Assembly: GCA_002197525.1 (NCBI GenBank)
Contig: NFUN01000057.1
Span: forward strand, 1-55,410
Reading direction: 5' to 3'
DNA: 55,410 nt
DNA from: Acidobacteria subdivision 13 bacterium RH2 MAG17b
GTDB lineage: Bacteria; Acidobacteriota; Terriglobia; UBA7540
A model generated the notes under the pieces. That model saw only the letters and a program-made list of their open reading frames with translations, was not told the DNA's origin and did no database searches. Shown one piece after another: positions 1 to 8,900 of the stretch. The first letter of the stretch is position 1. Each line of letters opens with the position of its first letter. The position numbers and the translations under genes were made by a program.

Positions 1-9
1 AAGCTATTC

Positions 10-68
10 AAAAATAAAGACCGGCGGTCACAGACCGCCGCACCAGCCGCAGTTGTCACACAGACTCT
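10..68. repeat. Copy of a MITE-like palindromic element, cut by the window edge
   Basis: This stretch is nearly identical, in reverse orientation, to the left half of the complete element at 53574-53696. It holds the hairpin CCGGCGGTCACAGACCGCCG and ends in the same 20-base terminal sequence (GCAGTTGTCACACAGACTCT, 49-68). The other half would lie before base 1, so it is probably a complete copy truncated by the window. Confidence 0.75.
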
Positions 69-83
69 GAAGTTCGGCATTTT

Positions 84-118
84 GAAGGCTGTGCCGGGCT
101 GAAGCCCGGCGCTACAAA
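84..118. repeat. REP-like hairpin
   Basis: The stem GCCGGGCT-GAA-AGCCCGGC-like palindrome (93-110) is followed by GCTACA, the same edge found on other short palindromes in this window (16340-16403, 46376-46480). It lies between the element at 10-68 and the first gene. No function is evident beyond a possible transcript-end hairpin. Confidence 0.5.
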
Positions 119-201
119 ACCAAAATGAGCCACTACCCCCGGCCGCAAATCAAAACCGCCCGTTGCGTTCCTGCAGGAATTGAAAATCCGCCGCTCGCCT
201 G

Positions 202-936
202 TTATTCCGGCTGAGCAAGCTGGATCTGCATGCAGAGGTTCATGGCAGGGGTAACTTCTGCAAAGATGGCGAGCATCGCCTCGACCAAGTCTATGCCGGG
301 CGAGCCGCACACCTCTTCTTCTCGCATGGGGTAATAGAGCTGGAAAGCAGCCCATTGGCTTGGCGGAGCGGCGGCCAGCACCTTACGCAGCTTGAGCGGC
401 CCTGGCCAATTGGCGCGGGAAAAACTCGCGGGCGCATCCCACGCGCCGCCGTGAACCCTGAATCCCTCACGTCTTACGAGGCGATTCAACTCTCTGCCCA
501 TTGCGCTGCGCGGCTTGAGCGAGCCGAGGAGACGGTGCCAGTCCCAATCGGCCTTCAGTTCAAAGTCGCGGGAGCCGCGCCCAGCCTTCACGTAACCTCG
601 CTCCACTTGCAGTCCGCACTTGAAGAGCTTCTCCTCGGTATCGACCATCAGAAAATACTTCGAGCAGCCAAAGCTGACCCGCGAAGAAAGCGGCTTGGCA
701 GCGCGATTCGACCGGGACAGGTAGCCGATCCACTGCCAGTAAACGCCCCGGCCCCAGCGCTCCGTCACAAACGGCTCGCCGTAACGCGCCTCAAGCTCAA
801 GCTTCAAGATACGCGTGATGCGCGCGTTGTCATCGAGATTTCCCACATGGATGCCGCGCCGGAAGTCGAGGTACTCCGGCCGGAAGGCAATCGCCGCTTT
901 GGGTATTGGCTGACTGAGGCGCGCTTTGGAAGCCAT
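202..936 (-). CDS. Unrecognised conserved-type protein, 244 aa
   Basis: I do not recognise this family. The protein is soluble, with no signal peptide or membrane segment. It is rich in Arg and Trp, with a stretch around residues 55-75 containing ERWGRGVYWQW and a central acidic/basic mix. The chosen start is the ATG at 934-936 (MASKAR); a TTG at 972 would add 12 residues, and neither has a strong ribosome-binding site. The reading frame is open for its whole length, and codon use with many GC-ending third positions fits the neighbours. It is divergent from the cystathionine beta-synthase-type gene that begins 153 bases away, so the two share an upstream region. A plus-strand frame over the same bases is taken as its shadow. 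Confidence 0.6.
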   Translation of the reverse strand: MASKARLSQPIPKAAIAFRPEYLDFRRGIHVGNLDDNARITRILKLELEARYGEPFVTERWGRGVYWQWIGYLSRSNRAAKPLSSRVSFGCSKYFLMVDTEEKLFKCGLQVERGYVKAGRGSRDFELKADWDWHRLLGSLKPRSAMGRELNRLVRREGFRVHGGAWDAPASFSRANWPGPLKLRKVLAAAPPSQWAAFQLYYPMREEEVCGSPGIDLVEAMLAIFAEVTPAMNLCMQIQLAQPE

Positions 937-1088
937 GCGTGCAGAGTACCGCGCAAGAAGCCGGTCTGGCAATTGGACACGGGATGATTGGACGCGGGGT
1001 GATCAGCAAGTGCCGCCGCCGCGGTCTTAGCGCACACCCATTCGCTCCATATCAGCTATAATCGGAGCGTCACCCGGACTGGAGTTCC

Positions 1089-2480
1089 ATGCGATACGAC
1101 AACATTCTCGAGGCGATCGGCCACACGCCGCTCGTCAAGCTGCACCGCGTGGCGGCGGGCTGCTCCGCCGGAGTTTATGCCAAGTGCGACTATCTAAACC
1201 CGGGCGGCAGCGTGAAAGACCGCATCGGCGTCGCGATGGTGGATGAGGCGGAACAGAAGGGCTGGCTCAAACCCGGTGGAACAATCGTCGAAGGGACGTC
1301 AGGCAACACTGGCATGGGACTGGCGCTGGTGGCGTCGGTGCGTGGATACAAGGCCGTCTTCACAATGGCGGACAAACAATCCAAGGAAAAGGTGGACACT
1401 CTCAAAGCGCTGGGCGCCGAAGTGATCGTGTGCCCCACGGCGGTGCCGCCCGAGGATCCGCGCAGTTATCATTCCGTGGTCGACAGACTCTCTCACGATG
1501 TTCCGAACGCCTACCACCCCAACCAGTACCAGAACCTCTCGAACCCCGAAGCGCACTACCGCACCACCGGACCCGAGCTGTGGGAGGATAGCGAAGGGCG
1601 CATCACGCACTTCGTGGCCGGCATGGGCACCGGCGGTACTATCACAGGAGTAGGGCGGTTCCTGAAGGAAAAAAATCCGAACGTGCGAATCATCGGAGCG
1701 GACCCGGTGGGTTCAATCCTTTATGACTTTTTCCACAAAGGCTCCATGCCCAAGGCCGAGACTTACAAGGTGGAAGGCATCGGAGAGGACTTTCTCCCCG
1801 GCGCGCTCGATTTCAGCGTGATCGATGATGTGCGGCGGGTAACCGATAAGGAGTCCTTCCAGTGGGCGCGGCGGCTTGCGCGACTGGAAGGAATTTTCGC
1901 GGGCGGCTCAGCGGGCACAGCGATGGCTGCGGCCGCGCAGGTGCTGCCGGAGCTTTCCAAAAAGGACTTCTTGGTTGTCTTCATCCCGGACACCGGCATG
2001 CGTTACCTGAGCAAGGTCTACAGCAATGAATGGATGCGCGACAACCGTTATCTGGAATCTCCGATTTCTTGGACGGTCGAGGAAATTCTGGGAGTAACAG
2101 CCGGCGCGGGCGCATCGCGGCGGGAATTGGTGAAAGCAGGCGCGTCGGATTCCGTAGCGGCTGCACTGGCGCTTATGCAAGCGCACGACTTTTCTCAACT
2201 GCCGGTCTTTGAAGGAAGCCAGCCAGTAGGCGCGATTTACGAAGATGAAATTCTCACCCTAGCGCTCGACGGTAAGGATTTGAATAAGGTAATCGTACGT
2301 GAAGTGATGGGCGCGCCGTTTCCTGTGGTTCAGCCCTCGGCGACGGTTGAGCAGATCACTGGGTTGATCACGCGCGACTGCCCAGCCGTCTTCGTGAATC
2401 TCGGTGAAGACCGCTACGAAATCATTACCAAATACGATTTGCTTAACGCCATTTCGCGAATGGCGGAAGCGAGCCGCTGA
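1089..2480 (+). CDS. Cystathionine beta-synthase-type PLP enzyme with C-terminal CBS pair
   Basis: A fold-type II PLP enzyme that condenses serine or O-acetylserine with homocysteine or sulfide, so it belongs to transsulfuration or cysteine synthesis. At 463 aa it has the PLP lysine in GGSVKDRIG (about residue 43), the phosphate-binding loop GTGGT (about 180-184) and the substrate loop SGNTGMGLA. Residues about 330-460 form two CBS modules, which usually bind adenosyl ligands and regulate the enzyme. Length and layout match bacterial cystathionine beta-synthases rather than the short CysK/CysM. The ATG follows GGAG at 1081-1084. There is no partner gamma-lyase nearby, so the exact substrate (cystathionine or cysteine synthesis) cannot be fixed from context. 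Confidence 0.9.
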   Translation: MRYDNILEAIGHTPLVKLHRVAAGCSAGVYAKCDYLNPGGSVKDRIGVAMVDEAEQKGWLKPGGTIVEGTSGNTGMGLALVASVRGYKAVFTMADKQSKEKVDTLKALGAEVIVCPTAVPPEDPRSYHSVVDRLSHDVPNAYHPNQYQNLSNPEAHYRTTGPELWEDSEGRITHFVAGMGTGGTITGVGRFLKEKNPNVRIIGADPVGSILYDFFHKGSMPKAETYKVEGIGEDFLPGALDFSVIDDVRRVTDKESFQWARRLARLEGIFAGGSAGTAMAAAAQVLPELSKKDFLVVFIPDTGMRYLSKVYSNEWMRDNRYLESPISWTVEEILGVTAGAGASRRELVKAGASDSVAAALALMQAHDFSQLPVFEGSQPVGAIYEDEILTLALDGKDLNKVIVREVMGAPFPVVQPSATVEQITGLITRDCPAVFVNLGEDRYEIITKYDLLNAISRMAEASR

Positions 2481-2711
2481 AGCGCATCTCCCTCTCCGCA
2501 TAACAAGGCAACAGCCGGCGAAGAAATTGCCGACCCCGCCCTGGCTACGCCGATTTCCTAAGCTGTTCCCTCCGCCGGTCCGCACTGATGGCAGCCAGTT
2601 CAAAAACCACGACATCTGAAAAACTCTGAGGCGCAGGGGCATGTCTCCATCCATCTGATTTCTAAGGAGTAACGCAGTGGATCAGACCTCCGCCCAAGCC
2701 CCGAAAACGAT
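2481..2711. other. Spacer upstream of the rodZ-like gene
   Basis: This 5' part of the 308-base gap between the PLP enzyme and the RodZ-like gene holds no convincing gene. A 12-codon frame starting with GTG at 2677 has a good ribosome-binding sequence (AAGGAG, 2664-2669) and ends at 2715. It could be a leader peptide or chance. No strong terminator hairpin was found after the PLP-enzyme gene. Confidence 0.4.
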
Positions 2712-2741
2712 TTGACAGGGTAACCAGCAAGGCAATATCCT
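2712..2741 (+). promoter_or_regulatory. Predicted sigma70-type promoter of the rodZ-like gene
   Basis: TTGACA (2712-2717) and TATCCT (2736-2741) are separated by 18 bases. The expected transcript start near 2748 leaves about a 40-base leader before the ATG at 2789. The -35 box is a perfect match and the -10 matches four of six positions. Confidence 0.55.
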
Positions 2742-2788
2742 TAAAGAGGAGAATTTTAGGTTCTTTCATATCAGCCGGGGAATTCTTT

Positions 2789-3808
2789 ATGGCCGGGTTT
2801 GGCGAGAATCTGCGCCGCGAACGGGAAATGCGCGGCATCACGCTCGACGAGATTTCAAATACTACCAAGATCAGCGTGCGGTTGCTCGAAGCTTTGGAAA
2901 ACGAGAATTTCTCAAGACTCCCCGGCGGCATTTTCACTCGCAGCTTCATCCGGTCTTACGCGAACTACCTCGGCCTGGACGAAGAGCACGTGATGTCGGA
3001 ATATCAGATTGCCGCCCCAACGAACGGCGAACAGGATCTTTCAAGGTTTGGCGCGAGCAGCAACAAGAGTCGAAGCAAACCGGGTGTGCCTATTCTTACG
3101 TGGACCATCGCAATTCTGCTGCTGGCGGGAGGGTATGGAATTTTCCGTTACGGGCACCGCTCAACGGAAGTTCCGGTGAGTTTCGGTAATCCTTCGACCA
3201 GCACGTCTCTATCTCCCGCTGCTGCAATACCGCCATCGATCCCGGCCGGGCCTCCTCCTCAAGTTCTGGCGCCGGACGCAACGAATGCGCCGTCTTCCCC
3301 GTCAAGCGGTGCAAGTTCAGCCGTGCCTGCCCCGGCAGCAGGCGCCCAGAACGGCATAGCTCCCACCTCGACTGCGGTCGAAACGGACAACAACCAAAAG
3401 GCAACTCAAGCCGGTCCTCCCACGGCGGCTGTGGGTGATGCATCAACAAAGGTTGTGGACGCACCGCCTTCGACCAGCGCAGCTTCGCCATCCTCCGCGC
3501 CGCCTGCTGCGGCGAGCGTTGCATCCATCAAGGCGGCTGAGGCGGCAGGCAGTCTTGTGCTGCAGGTTGCGGCCACTCAGCGCGTCTGGGTTGCGGTGGG
3601 CGCGGATGGCAAGACCGTGTTTGAGCGCGTCCTCAATCCTGCCGAGCAGCACACTTTGATGGCCAAAAATTACTTCGACGTGACTACCGGAAACGCCCAG
3701 GGCACGGTTCTCACGTTGAACGGTGTCACGCTGAAGCCACTCGGCCGCCATGGAGAGGTCAAGACGCTCCACCTGACTCGTGATGACCTCCGAAACGCAA
3801 CCCCCTGA
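2789..3808 (+). CDS. rodZ: RodZ-like HTH membrane protein
   Basis: Bitopic inner-membrane protein that in other bacteria links MreB filaments to the cell-wall elongation machinery. Residues about 1-75 form the HTH_25 domain, starting GFGENLRREREMRG and including the GIFTRSFIRSYANYL segment. A basic stretch precedes one membrane helix (about 103-120, ILTWTIAILLLAGGYGIF). A long Pro/Ala/Ser linker (about 130-250) leads to a periplasmic DUF4115-like domain (about 255-325). The 339 aa size and domain order fit RodZ well. The start follows a GGGG-containing ribosome-binding region. The next gene overlaps its 3' end by 26 bases, which suggests translational coupling. A soluble transcription factor is excluded by the membrane helix. 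Confidence 0.85.
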   Translation: MAGFGENLRREREMRGITLDEISNTTKISVRLLEALENENFSRLPGGIFTRSFIRSYANYLGLDEEHVMSEYQIAAPTNGEQDLSRFGASSNKSRSKPGVPILTWTIAILLLAGGYGIFRYGHRSTEVPVSFGNPSTSTSLSPAAAIPPSIPAGPPPQVLAPDATNAPSSPSSGASSAVPAPAAGAQNGIAPTSTAVETDNNQKATQAGPPTAAVGDASTKVVDAPPSTSAASPSSAPPAAASVASIKAAEAAGSLVLQVAATQRVWVAVGADGKTVFERVLNPAEQHTLMAKNYFDVTTGNAQGTVLTLNGVTLKPLGRHGEVKTLHLTRDDLRNATP

Positions 3809-4694
3809 ATTTTACAAGCCTGTAAAGAGCCTTGCGGAAACAATGCGCCAAGGACTCGCCCCGCTCGCGGTGCGTCGCAAGGGGGCGCTGGGCGAGCTTG
3901 CGGCTCCGCCTGCCGGAAAGATCGAAATCCTTGTGGCGCTCTCTGCCGACCCGGAGGAAGAAATTCGCCAGCAGGCGCTTCAAACGCTTATGGGTTGGCC
4001 GTCTTCGGAACTATGCCAGGTTCTCGCATCGGCTGCGACGCCGCGCGAGATTCTGTTGTTCGCTGCACGCACGCTGGCGCGCGAGCGGGAGGACGCGCTT
4101 GAGGCGCTGCTGCAAAATCCCGCGCTCGACATCGACGTTCAAAACGCCCTGATTGCGGGTTTGGCGATAGAAACTGAGGGAAACACAAACGAATCTTCAG
4201 TAAAGAAGGAAGAAACCGCAGGTAAACCCGCGAGCGAGGCGGCTCTGCCTGAGCGTCAAACGACATTGCAGAAGATCAGCCGCATGACTCCAGCGCAAAA
4301 GATCAAGTGTGCGCTGACCGGCAGTCAGGAGGAACGTTTCATTCTGATACGCGATTCCAACAGGATGGTGGGCCGGGCAGTGCTCCAATCACCCAAACTG
4401 TCCGAGGCTGAAATTGAAGCCTACGCTTCGATGAAGAACGTCAGTGAAGAAGTGCTGCGATTGATCGTCATGAACCGCTCGTTTATGAAGAGCTATGCGG
4501 TGATGCGAGCCCTCGTCAATAATTCCCGCACTCCTATCGACGTCTCGTTGCCTCTCTTAAATCGCTTAAATGACCGGGACATGAGAGGACTTGCGGTCAA
4601 CAAAAACGTGCCCGATGCGCTGCGTACCACGGCAGCCAAAACGCTAATGGCTCGCCAGTCCAGCCGGGGACCGTCCTCTTTCCGCCGCCACTGA
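3783..4694 (+). CDS. Helical-repeat (HEAT-like) protein of unknown function
   Basis: A 303-aa soluble protein of mostly short alpha-helical pairs. Residues about 25-130 look like HEAT/ARM-type repeats (for example IRQQALQTLMGW). A charged linker follows (about 135-165), then a second helical block (about 170-290) in which phrases such as LSEAEIEAYASMKNVSEEVLR and TPIDVSLPLLNRLNDRDMRGL mark repeat units resembling DUF2336-like repeats. There is no catalytic motif or membrane segment. The gene overlaps the rodZ-like gene by 26 bases. A GTG at 3780 directly precedes the chosen ATG and lacks a clear ribosome-binding site, so coupled re-initiation is likely. The context suggests a scaffold or adaptor role with RodZ, but this is inference only. 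Confidence 0.7.
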   Translation: MTSETQPPEFYKPVKSLAETMRQGLAPLAVRRKGALGELAAPPAGKIEILVALSADPEEEIRQQALQTLMGWPSSELCQVLASAATPREILLFAARTLAREREDALEALLQNPALDIDVQNALIAGLAIETEGNTNESSVKKEETAGKPASEAALPERQTTLQKISRMTPAQKIKCALTGSQEERFILIRDSNRMVGRAVLQSPKLSEAEIEAYASMKNVSEEVLRLIVMNRSFMKSYAVMRALVNNSRTPIDVSLPLLNRLNDRDMRGLAVNKNVPDALRTTAAKTLMARQSSRGPSSFRRH

Positions 4695-4870
4695 GGTTAT
4701 ACAGCCAATGAGCTTCGTCTCAGACCGGCGAGGCGTGGCTCCTCACCCGCCCCGCTACGCGGGCTGCCCATTCCCCCGACCGGAGGTGAGAGGGCGCGGA
4801 AAAATTTGGCTGATTTATCTCGCGGGGATTTCGGAAGCGTGGATTATAAGGAAGTACCAAAATCCGCGGT
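4695..4870. other. Junction between host gene and phage locus
   Basis: This 176-base spacer separates two convergent genes. It contains an imperfect long inverted repeat (CTCCTCACC near 4739 against GGTGAGAGG near 4786) enclosing the shorter palindrome CCGC-TAC-GCGG. It may act as a transcript end for both directions. No attachment-site-like repeat could be matched to the far end of the phage locus by eye. Confidence 0.4.
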
Positions 4871-5497
4871 TCACCAAATCAGCGCCACGGCCGTCCCACT
4901 GCCAGATGAGCTTAAATAGAGGTTCGTCGCATCAAATAGCGTCGCCTGCCAGACGATCAGCGTGGTTGAAGTCAGCAATAATGAGACGCCAACCGGCTTG
5001 CGTCCAAGAAAATGCTGCACAGTAAAGTTGCCAGCCGCCGCTGGCGCGAGCGCGATCTGGCCCATGATCTTCGTCGCCTGCGTTACGGCCGTAACTGCCG
5101 TGGCGCTCGTCACTACCTGGCCGATCAGAGCATCGCCAGTGCTTGCGGCAACGGCGCTCGCTTGCCAATAAAAACCGCTCGATGAATTGTAGAACAGATA
5201 GCTTGTGGCGCTCGCCGGGGCCGCCGAAATTGCGGGCGCCGAAGCGGGGGCGTACCGCTGGCCCTGGGCGTACAGCACGCCGGTGGCGAGCCCAGGCGTG
5301 AGCGTCGATGAAGTCGAAAGCGCGAAGCCGCTCACTAGCCCATTGATGCCGAGATCGTTGAACATCAGGTCGCTGATGAATGCGACGTTCGAGTCCAGCA
5401 GCAGCGCGTTTGAGTCCTGGTCGGCTTCATAGCCTGTGAGGCCGTGCTGCGACTGAATCAGGCCTTTGCGCGGCAAAACAGTTCGAGTTACAGCCAT
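4871..5497 (-). CDS. Tail-fibre or tail-tip accessory protein, 208 aa
   Basis: Last gene of the phage transcript. The N-terminal part is charged and well structured (about 1-45, including YEADQDSNALLLDSN). The rest is rich in Ala, Ser, Thr and Val with alternating beta-type patterns, as in short virion fibre or receptor-binding proteins. Two motifs (GVLYAQGQRY, YLFYNSSSGFYWQ) resemble the repeated strands of phage tail-fibre shafts. There is no signal peptide or membrane helix. The start follows TGAGGAAATG. It lies 12 bases after the 160-aa gene and at the end of the tail module, so a role in host contact is likely. No enzyme motif is visible, and the family was not identified by name. Confidence 0.6.
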   Translation of the reverse strand: MAVTRTVLPRKGLIQSQHGLTGYEADQDSNALLLDSNVAFISDLMFNDLGINGLVSGFALSTSSTLTPGLATGVLYAQGQRYAPASAPAISAAPASATSYLFYNSSSGFYWQASAVAASTGDALIGQVVTSATAVTAVTQATKIMGQIALAPAAAGNFTVQHFLGRKPVGVSLLLTSTTLIVWQATLFDATNLYLSSSGSGTAVALIW

Positions 5498-5509
5498 GGG
5501 TTCATTTCC

Positions 5510-5992
5510 TCAATTATTCTGGCTCAGCGAGCTCCGCTGGCAGATCGCGTAAACCTTCACCGTACCCTGATTTTGCGCGCCGTTGCCGCCCCAATAGACT
5601 ACGCAGGTCAGCACGCCGGTTGCGTCGTTGATGTCCAGCTCGTAAGGCGAACAGATGAGAGCGCCTGTTCCCAAATCAGAGGGCGCGAGCGTCGGAAACG
5701 CCGCCTGCCCCACGATGAATCCCGCAGCGGGCTGGCGGCTGGAAACGAAAATCGGAACAAACATGCACTCAGAGCGCGAGTAGACGTAGCCATCCACCGG
5801 GCTCACTGGCGTCGGCACCGTGTTCGCGCTCGCATAAAACCCCATATAGATGATCTCGCAGCGCACCGCCGCGAACTTGGCGTTGTGCGACATTTTCTGC
5901 AAGCTATCGTCCGTCAGCGGCTGGTTGCCCGCGATCGCGGAATCCGCCAAGTCAAAGAAGCCCGGAATCGCGCTGAAAGTCAGTTGGCTCAT
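5510..5992 (-). CDS. Tail-associated protein, 160 aa
   Basis: A small protein between the giant tail-tip gene (7 bases upstream) and the last fibre-like gene. Residues about 1-45 are polar and helical, including LADSAIAGNQPLTDDSLQKMSHNAKF. The remainder is beta-rich with conserved-looking aromatic residues (EIIYMGFYAS, GYVYSRSECMFVPIFVSS), suggesting a virion beta-sandwich. There is no signal peptide, membrane helix or catalytic motif. The ATG follows TAGGTGAATT, a modest ribosome-binding site, so coupling with the gene ahead is plausible. Position alone points to a tail-tip or fibre-attachment role; I could not name a family. Confidence 0.6.
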   Translation of the reverse strand: MSQLTFSAIPGFFDLADSAIAGNQPLTDDSLQKMSHNAKFAAVRCEIIYMGFYASANTVPTPVSPVDGYVYSRSECMFVPIFVSSRQPAAGFIVGQAAFPTLAPSDLGTGALICSPYELDINDATGVLTCVVYWGGNGAQNQGTVKVYAICQRSSLSQNN

Positions 5993-5999
5993 AATTCAC

Positions 6000-8900
6000 C
6001 TAGAAGATCGTGTTTCCTGCCGTTCCATCGGCGTAAGTCCCGCCGCTGGCAGCGCTGGAAATGAACATATACTGCGCCTTTTGCGCAGCGCTCGCGCCCG
6101 TCCAGCCTGGCACGCCGGAAGCGGCAGGCGCGATGTAATAGGGCGTCGTCAAGTTGATGAATCGCGTATCGAGCAGATCAAACTCGACGCTGCCCTGCGC
6201 GTAATTCGGCGTCTTCCCGAGCACTTCGCAGACCACGCTTGTCAGTCCCAGCTTGCCGGTTTGGAAATCCGCCACCAGCGGATGCGTAAGCCACACAAAG
6301 TCGCCCAGCTCGACGCCGACAGTGGAAAGAAACGCTTTCACTTTGTAAACCGGAGGCGCAAAGGCATGGCGCCGGAAGATGCGGTCGGCGATCATCTGCG
6401 CCCGCCTGGTGCCGCCGTAAGGCAGCACCAGGCCGGTCGCCTCAATTTGCTGCTGGAAAATCTGGTTGTAGCGGATCAGCGATTCCTGCTGCTCAAACGT
6501 GACCTGATAATCATAGGCGCGCGCGGCCGTGGTGACGCCGGAGTTTTCCACATTCAGCTTCACCGTCACCACATTGACGATCCGCTGCCGGTTCGTCGCC
6601 GGAATGCCTACGATATTCTTCTGGTTCAGCGCCATCACCGGCGTCTGAGCCTCCGGAGACTTCATCGATTTCAGCGCCAGCCGGCCATCCGCGCGCACGA
6701 TCAGGTAAAGCCCCAGCACCTTCAAAATCTGGCTTTCGATGAATTGCTTGCCGTCGATTGGGCGCGTGATCTGGAACTCGAACCAATCGCCCGAAAATTC
6801 CGAATCGCGCAGCGCGAGCATTCCCGGCACGTCAATGTAAGCGTTCGGATTGATCAGCGTCGAATCGTCGCCGGGCGTGAAGATCACCCAGCCGGGCGCG
6901 GGGCCGAGCGGATCGTAATTCTGCTGGCTGGTGTAAGCCGAAACCGCTCGCTCGAGCACGTAATCCGAGCCGCGCAGCGACGGATCCTGCCCCACACCCA
7001 TCTCGTTCTGCAGCGTTGCCAGCAGCAAATCGATGGGATTGCCTTGCAGATATCGAGGATTCTTGTCGCTAGCCGGAAAGGCGTTCGCGCCTACGCTCGG
7101 ACCGATGGGCTGCGCGGCCCTGGCAGATTGCCCTGGCGTCCATTCGAGCGGGCCGCCGCGAATCCACACTTGCTGTCCCAGCAGAAACCGCTGCACGTCG
7201 TGAAGCGCAAACGTCACTTGGCCGTCTGCCGTCCAGCCGGTCTGGCTTACTTGCGCGGTGTGCAGCGTCACAAAATCGCCCAGGCTTTGACCGGGGAAGC
7301 CCATCTTGAGCTTCGCAACCTTGCCGATCAGCGCGTCCTGCGCGGTGAGACCCTTCAGCGTGCCGCTCGGGTCGATGCACTTGATCGTCGTAGCCCCCAA
7401 AGACGAAGCCCCGTCAAGTTCGTTCACCGTCTGGCTCATGCCTTGCGGAATCGAAAGATAGGGGAGCACCGTGGCGCTGGTCGAAATGGTCAGCAATAGG
7501 CCGGGATTCGTAGAAGTCAGCCACATCCACGCGCTGGGCGCAAACATCGGCCAGGCTTCGAACTCGTAGGGCAACCCGCGCGAGGCAAGCGAATAGCCGA
7601 GCAGCGAGCCATCCGCCGTCGCGCCTCGGATCGTACGTTGGCTGCTCACCAGAGTGGCGAGGAATGCATCCAGCCCGCTTTGTCCGCCAAAGAACGCCTG
7701 GATGTTCGCGTCGGTGTACATCAGCAGCAGCGCCAGCAGCATTCCCCAGCTTCCCTCCTGCCACACGGAATCGGGGACGCCCGAATAGCCGCCCGTGGAG
7801 TTCTGATAGGGCATAAAGCCATTAAATGGCGTGAGCTGTTGGTAGGCCTCGTTGTAGGAATTGGCGGCTGAAGACTTTACGACGGTCTGATTCTGAAGAT
7901 AAAAGTTGTCGTAAACGAATTCCAGCGCCTGTTCGGCCTGTGTGTTTGCCCCCACCGCGTAGGCCAGAATCGCCGCCCACGTTCCGCTCGCGTCCAGCGC
8001 CTCGCTCGTGTCAAGGCCAGCGCTCGAAGCGCCCTGCGCGAAATGACCTGGCGACGTGCCCGGAGCAATATAAAGATTCGCAAGCACTTGGCTGGTGACT
8101 GTTTCAGCCGCCGTCTGAATCTGCGCCGCCGTGGCTTGCAATGAAGTGGATTGCGCCTTCGTGATGTTGCCCGTCTTGAGCAGTTGAATCGAGGCCGTCT
8201 GCAGCGCGCCCGCGCAGCGCATGAAGGCGAAATAAATATCTACTTGATGTTCGGTCGAAACGCTGGTTTGTAGCCCAGGAACCCACTGATAGCCAGGGTC
8301 TTCGTATTTTCCCACCCCGAGATAGAAAAGGCCGTTCGTCAGGTCGCTCGCCGCCGATTGCAGCGTGAGGAGGTAGTTAATCATCCGCTGCAAATAGAGC
8401 GCCGGGGTGACATCGAGCGACAAGACCATGTAGACCGCATAGGCGTAGCAGACCCAGGCCATCGCGCCCGCGCGGATGTAGGCCTGGTCAATCTGGCCGT
8501 TGTAAACGTCATAGCTGAAAGCAAGCGAATTCGCGGGCTGCAAGCCGCCCACGCTGAGATTGTCGAAGTCGAGATCGCCCACGGCCGTGAGCGTGATCTT
8601 GAAGCTGCTAATCTGCGTGAGCGTGTCGCCCGCGAGCGAAGAGACAAGGCTGGCCACGTTCACCAGATTCGTGCGGTAAAACCCGCCGCCCGGCCCGATG
8701 GCAATCGTGACGATCTTCGTGCTCGAATTGTAAGCCGCAGGCGCGGTCGTCCCGCTCGTGATCTGGATGTCGGTCACTTTGCCGGAAGCCGTCACGACGC
8801 CGATATCGAAGATGAACGTCACCAGCGCCGCTTCCTTGTGCTGAAATTCAAGCTGGCCATCGGTGGAATCGGGTAAACCGGCTCCGGTAAAGGTGAAAGT

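Noticed and set aside
355-987. 210-codon plus-strand frame opposite the first gene
   Set aside because: Either strand could be coding here, but the minus-strand protein has more natural aromatic and acidic content. The choice is not certain.
5850-7499. 549-codon plus-strand frame opposite the tail-tip gene
   Set aside because: Arg/His-rich shadow composition, opposite a convincing tail protein.
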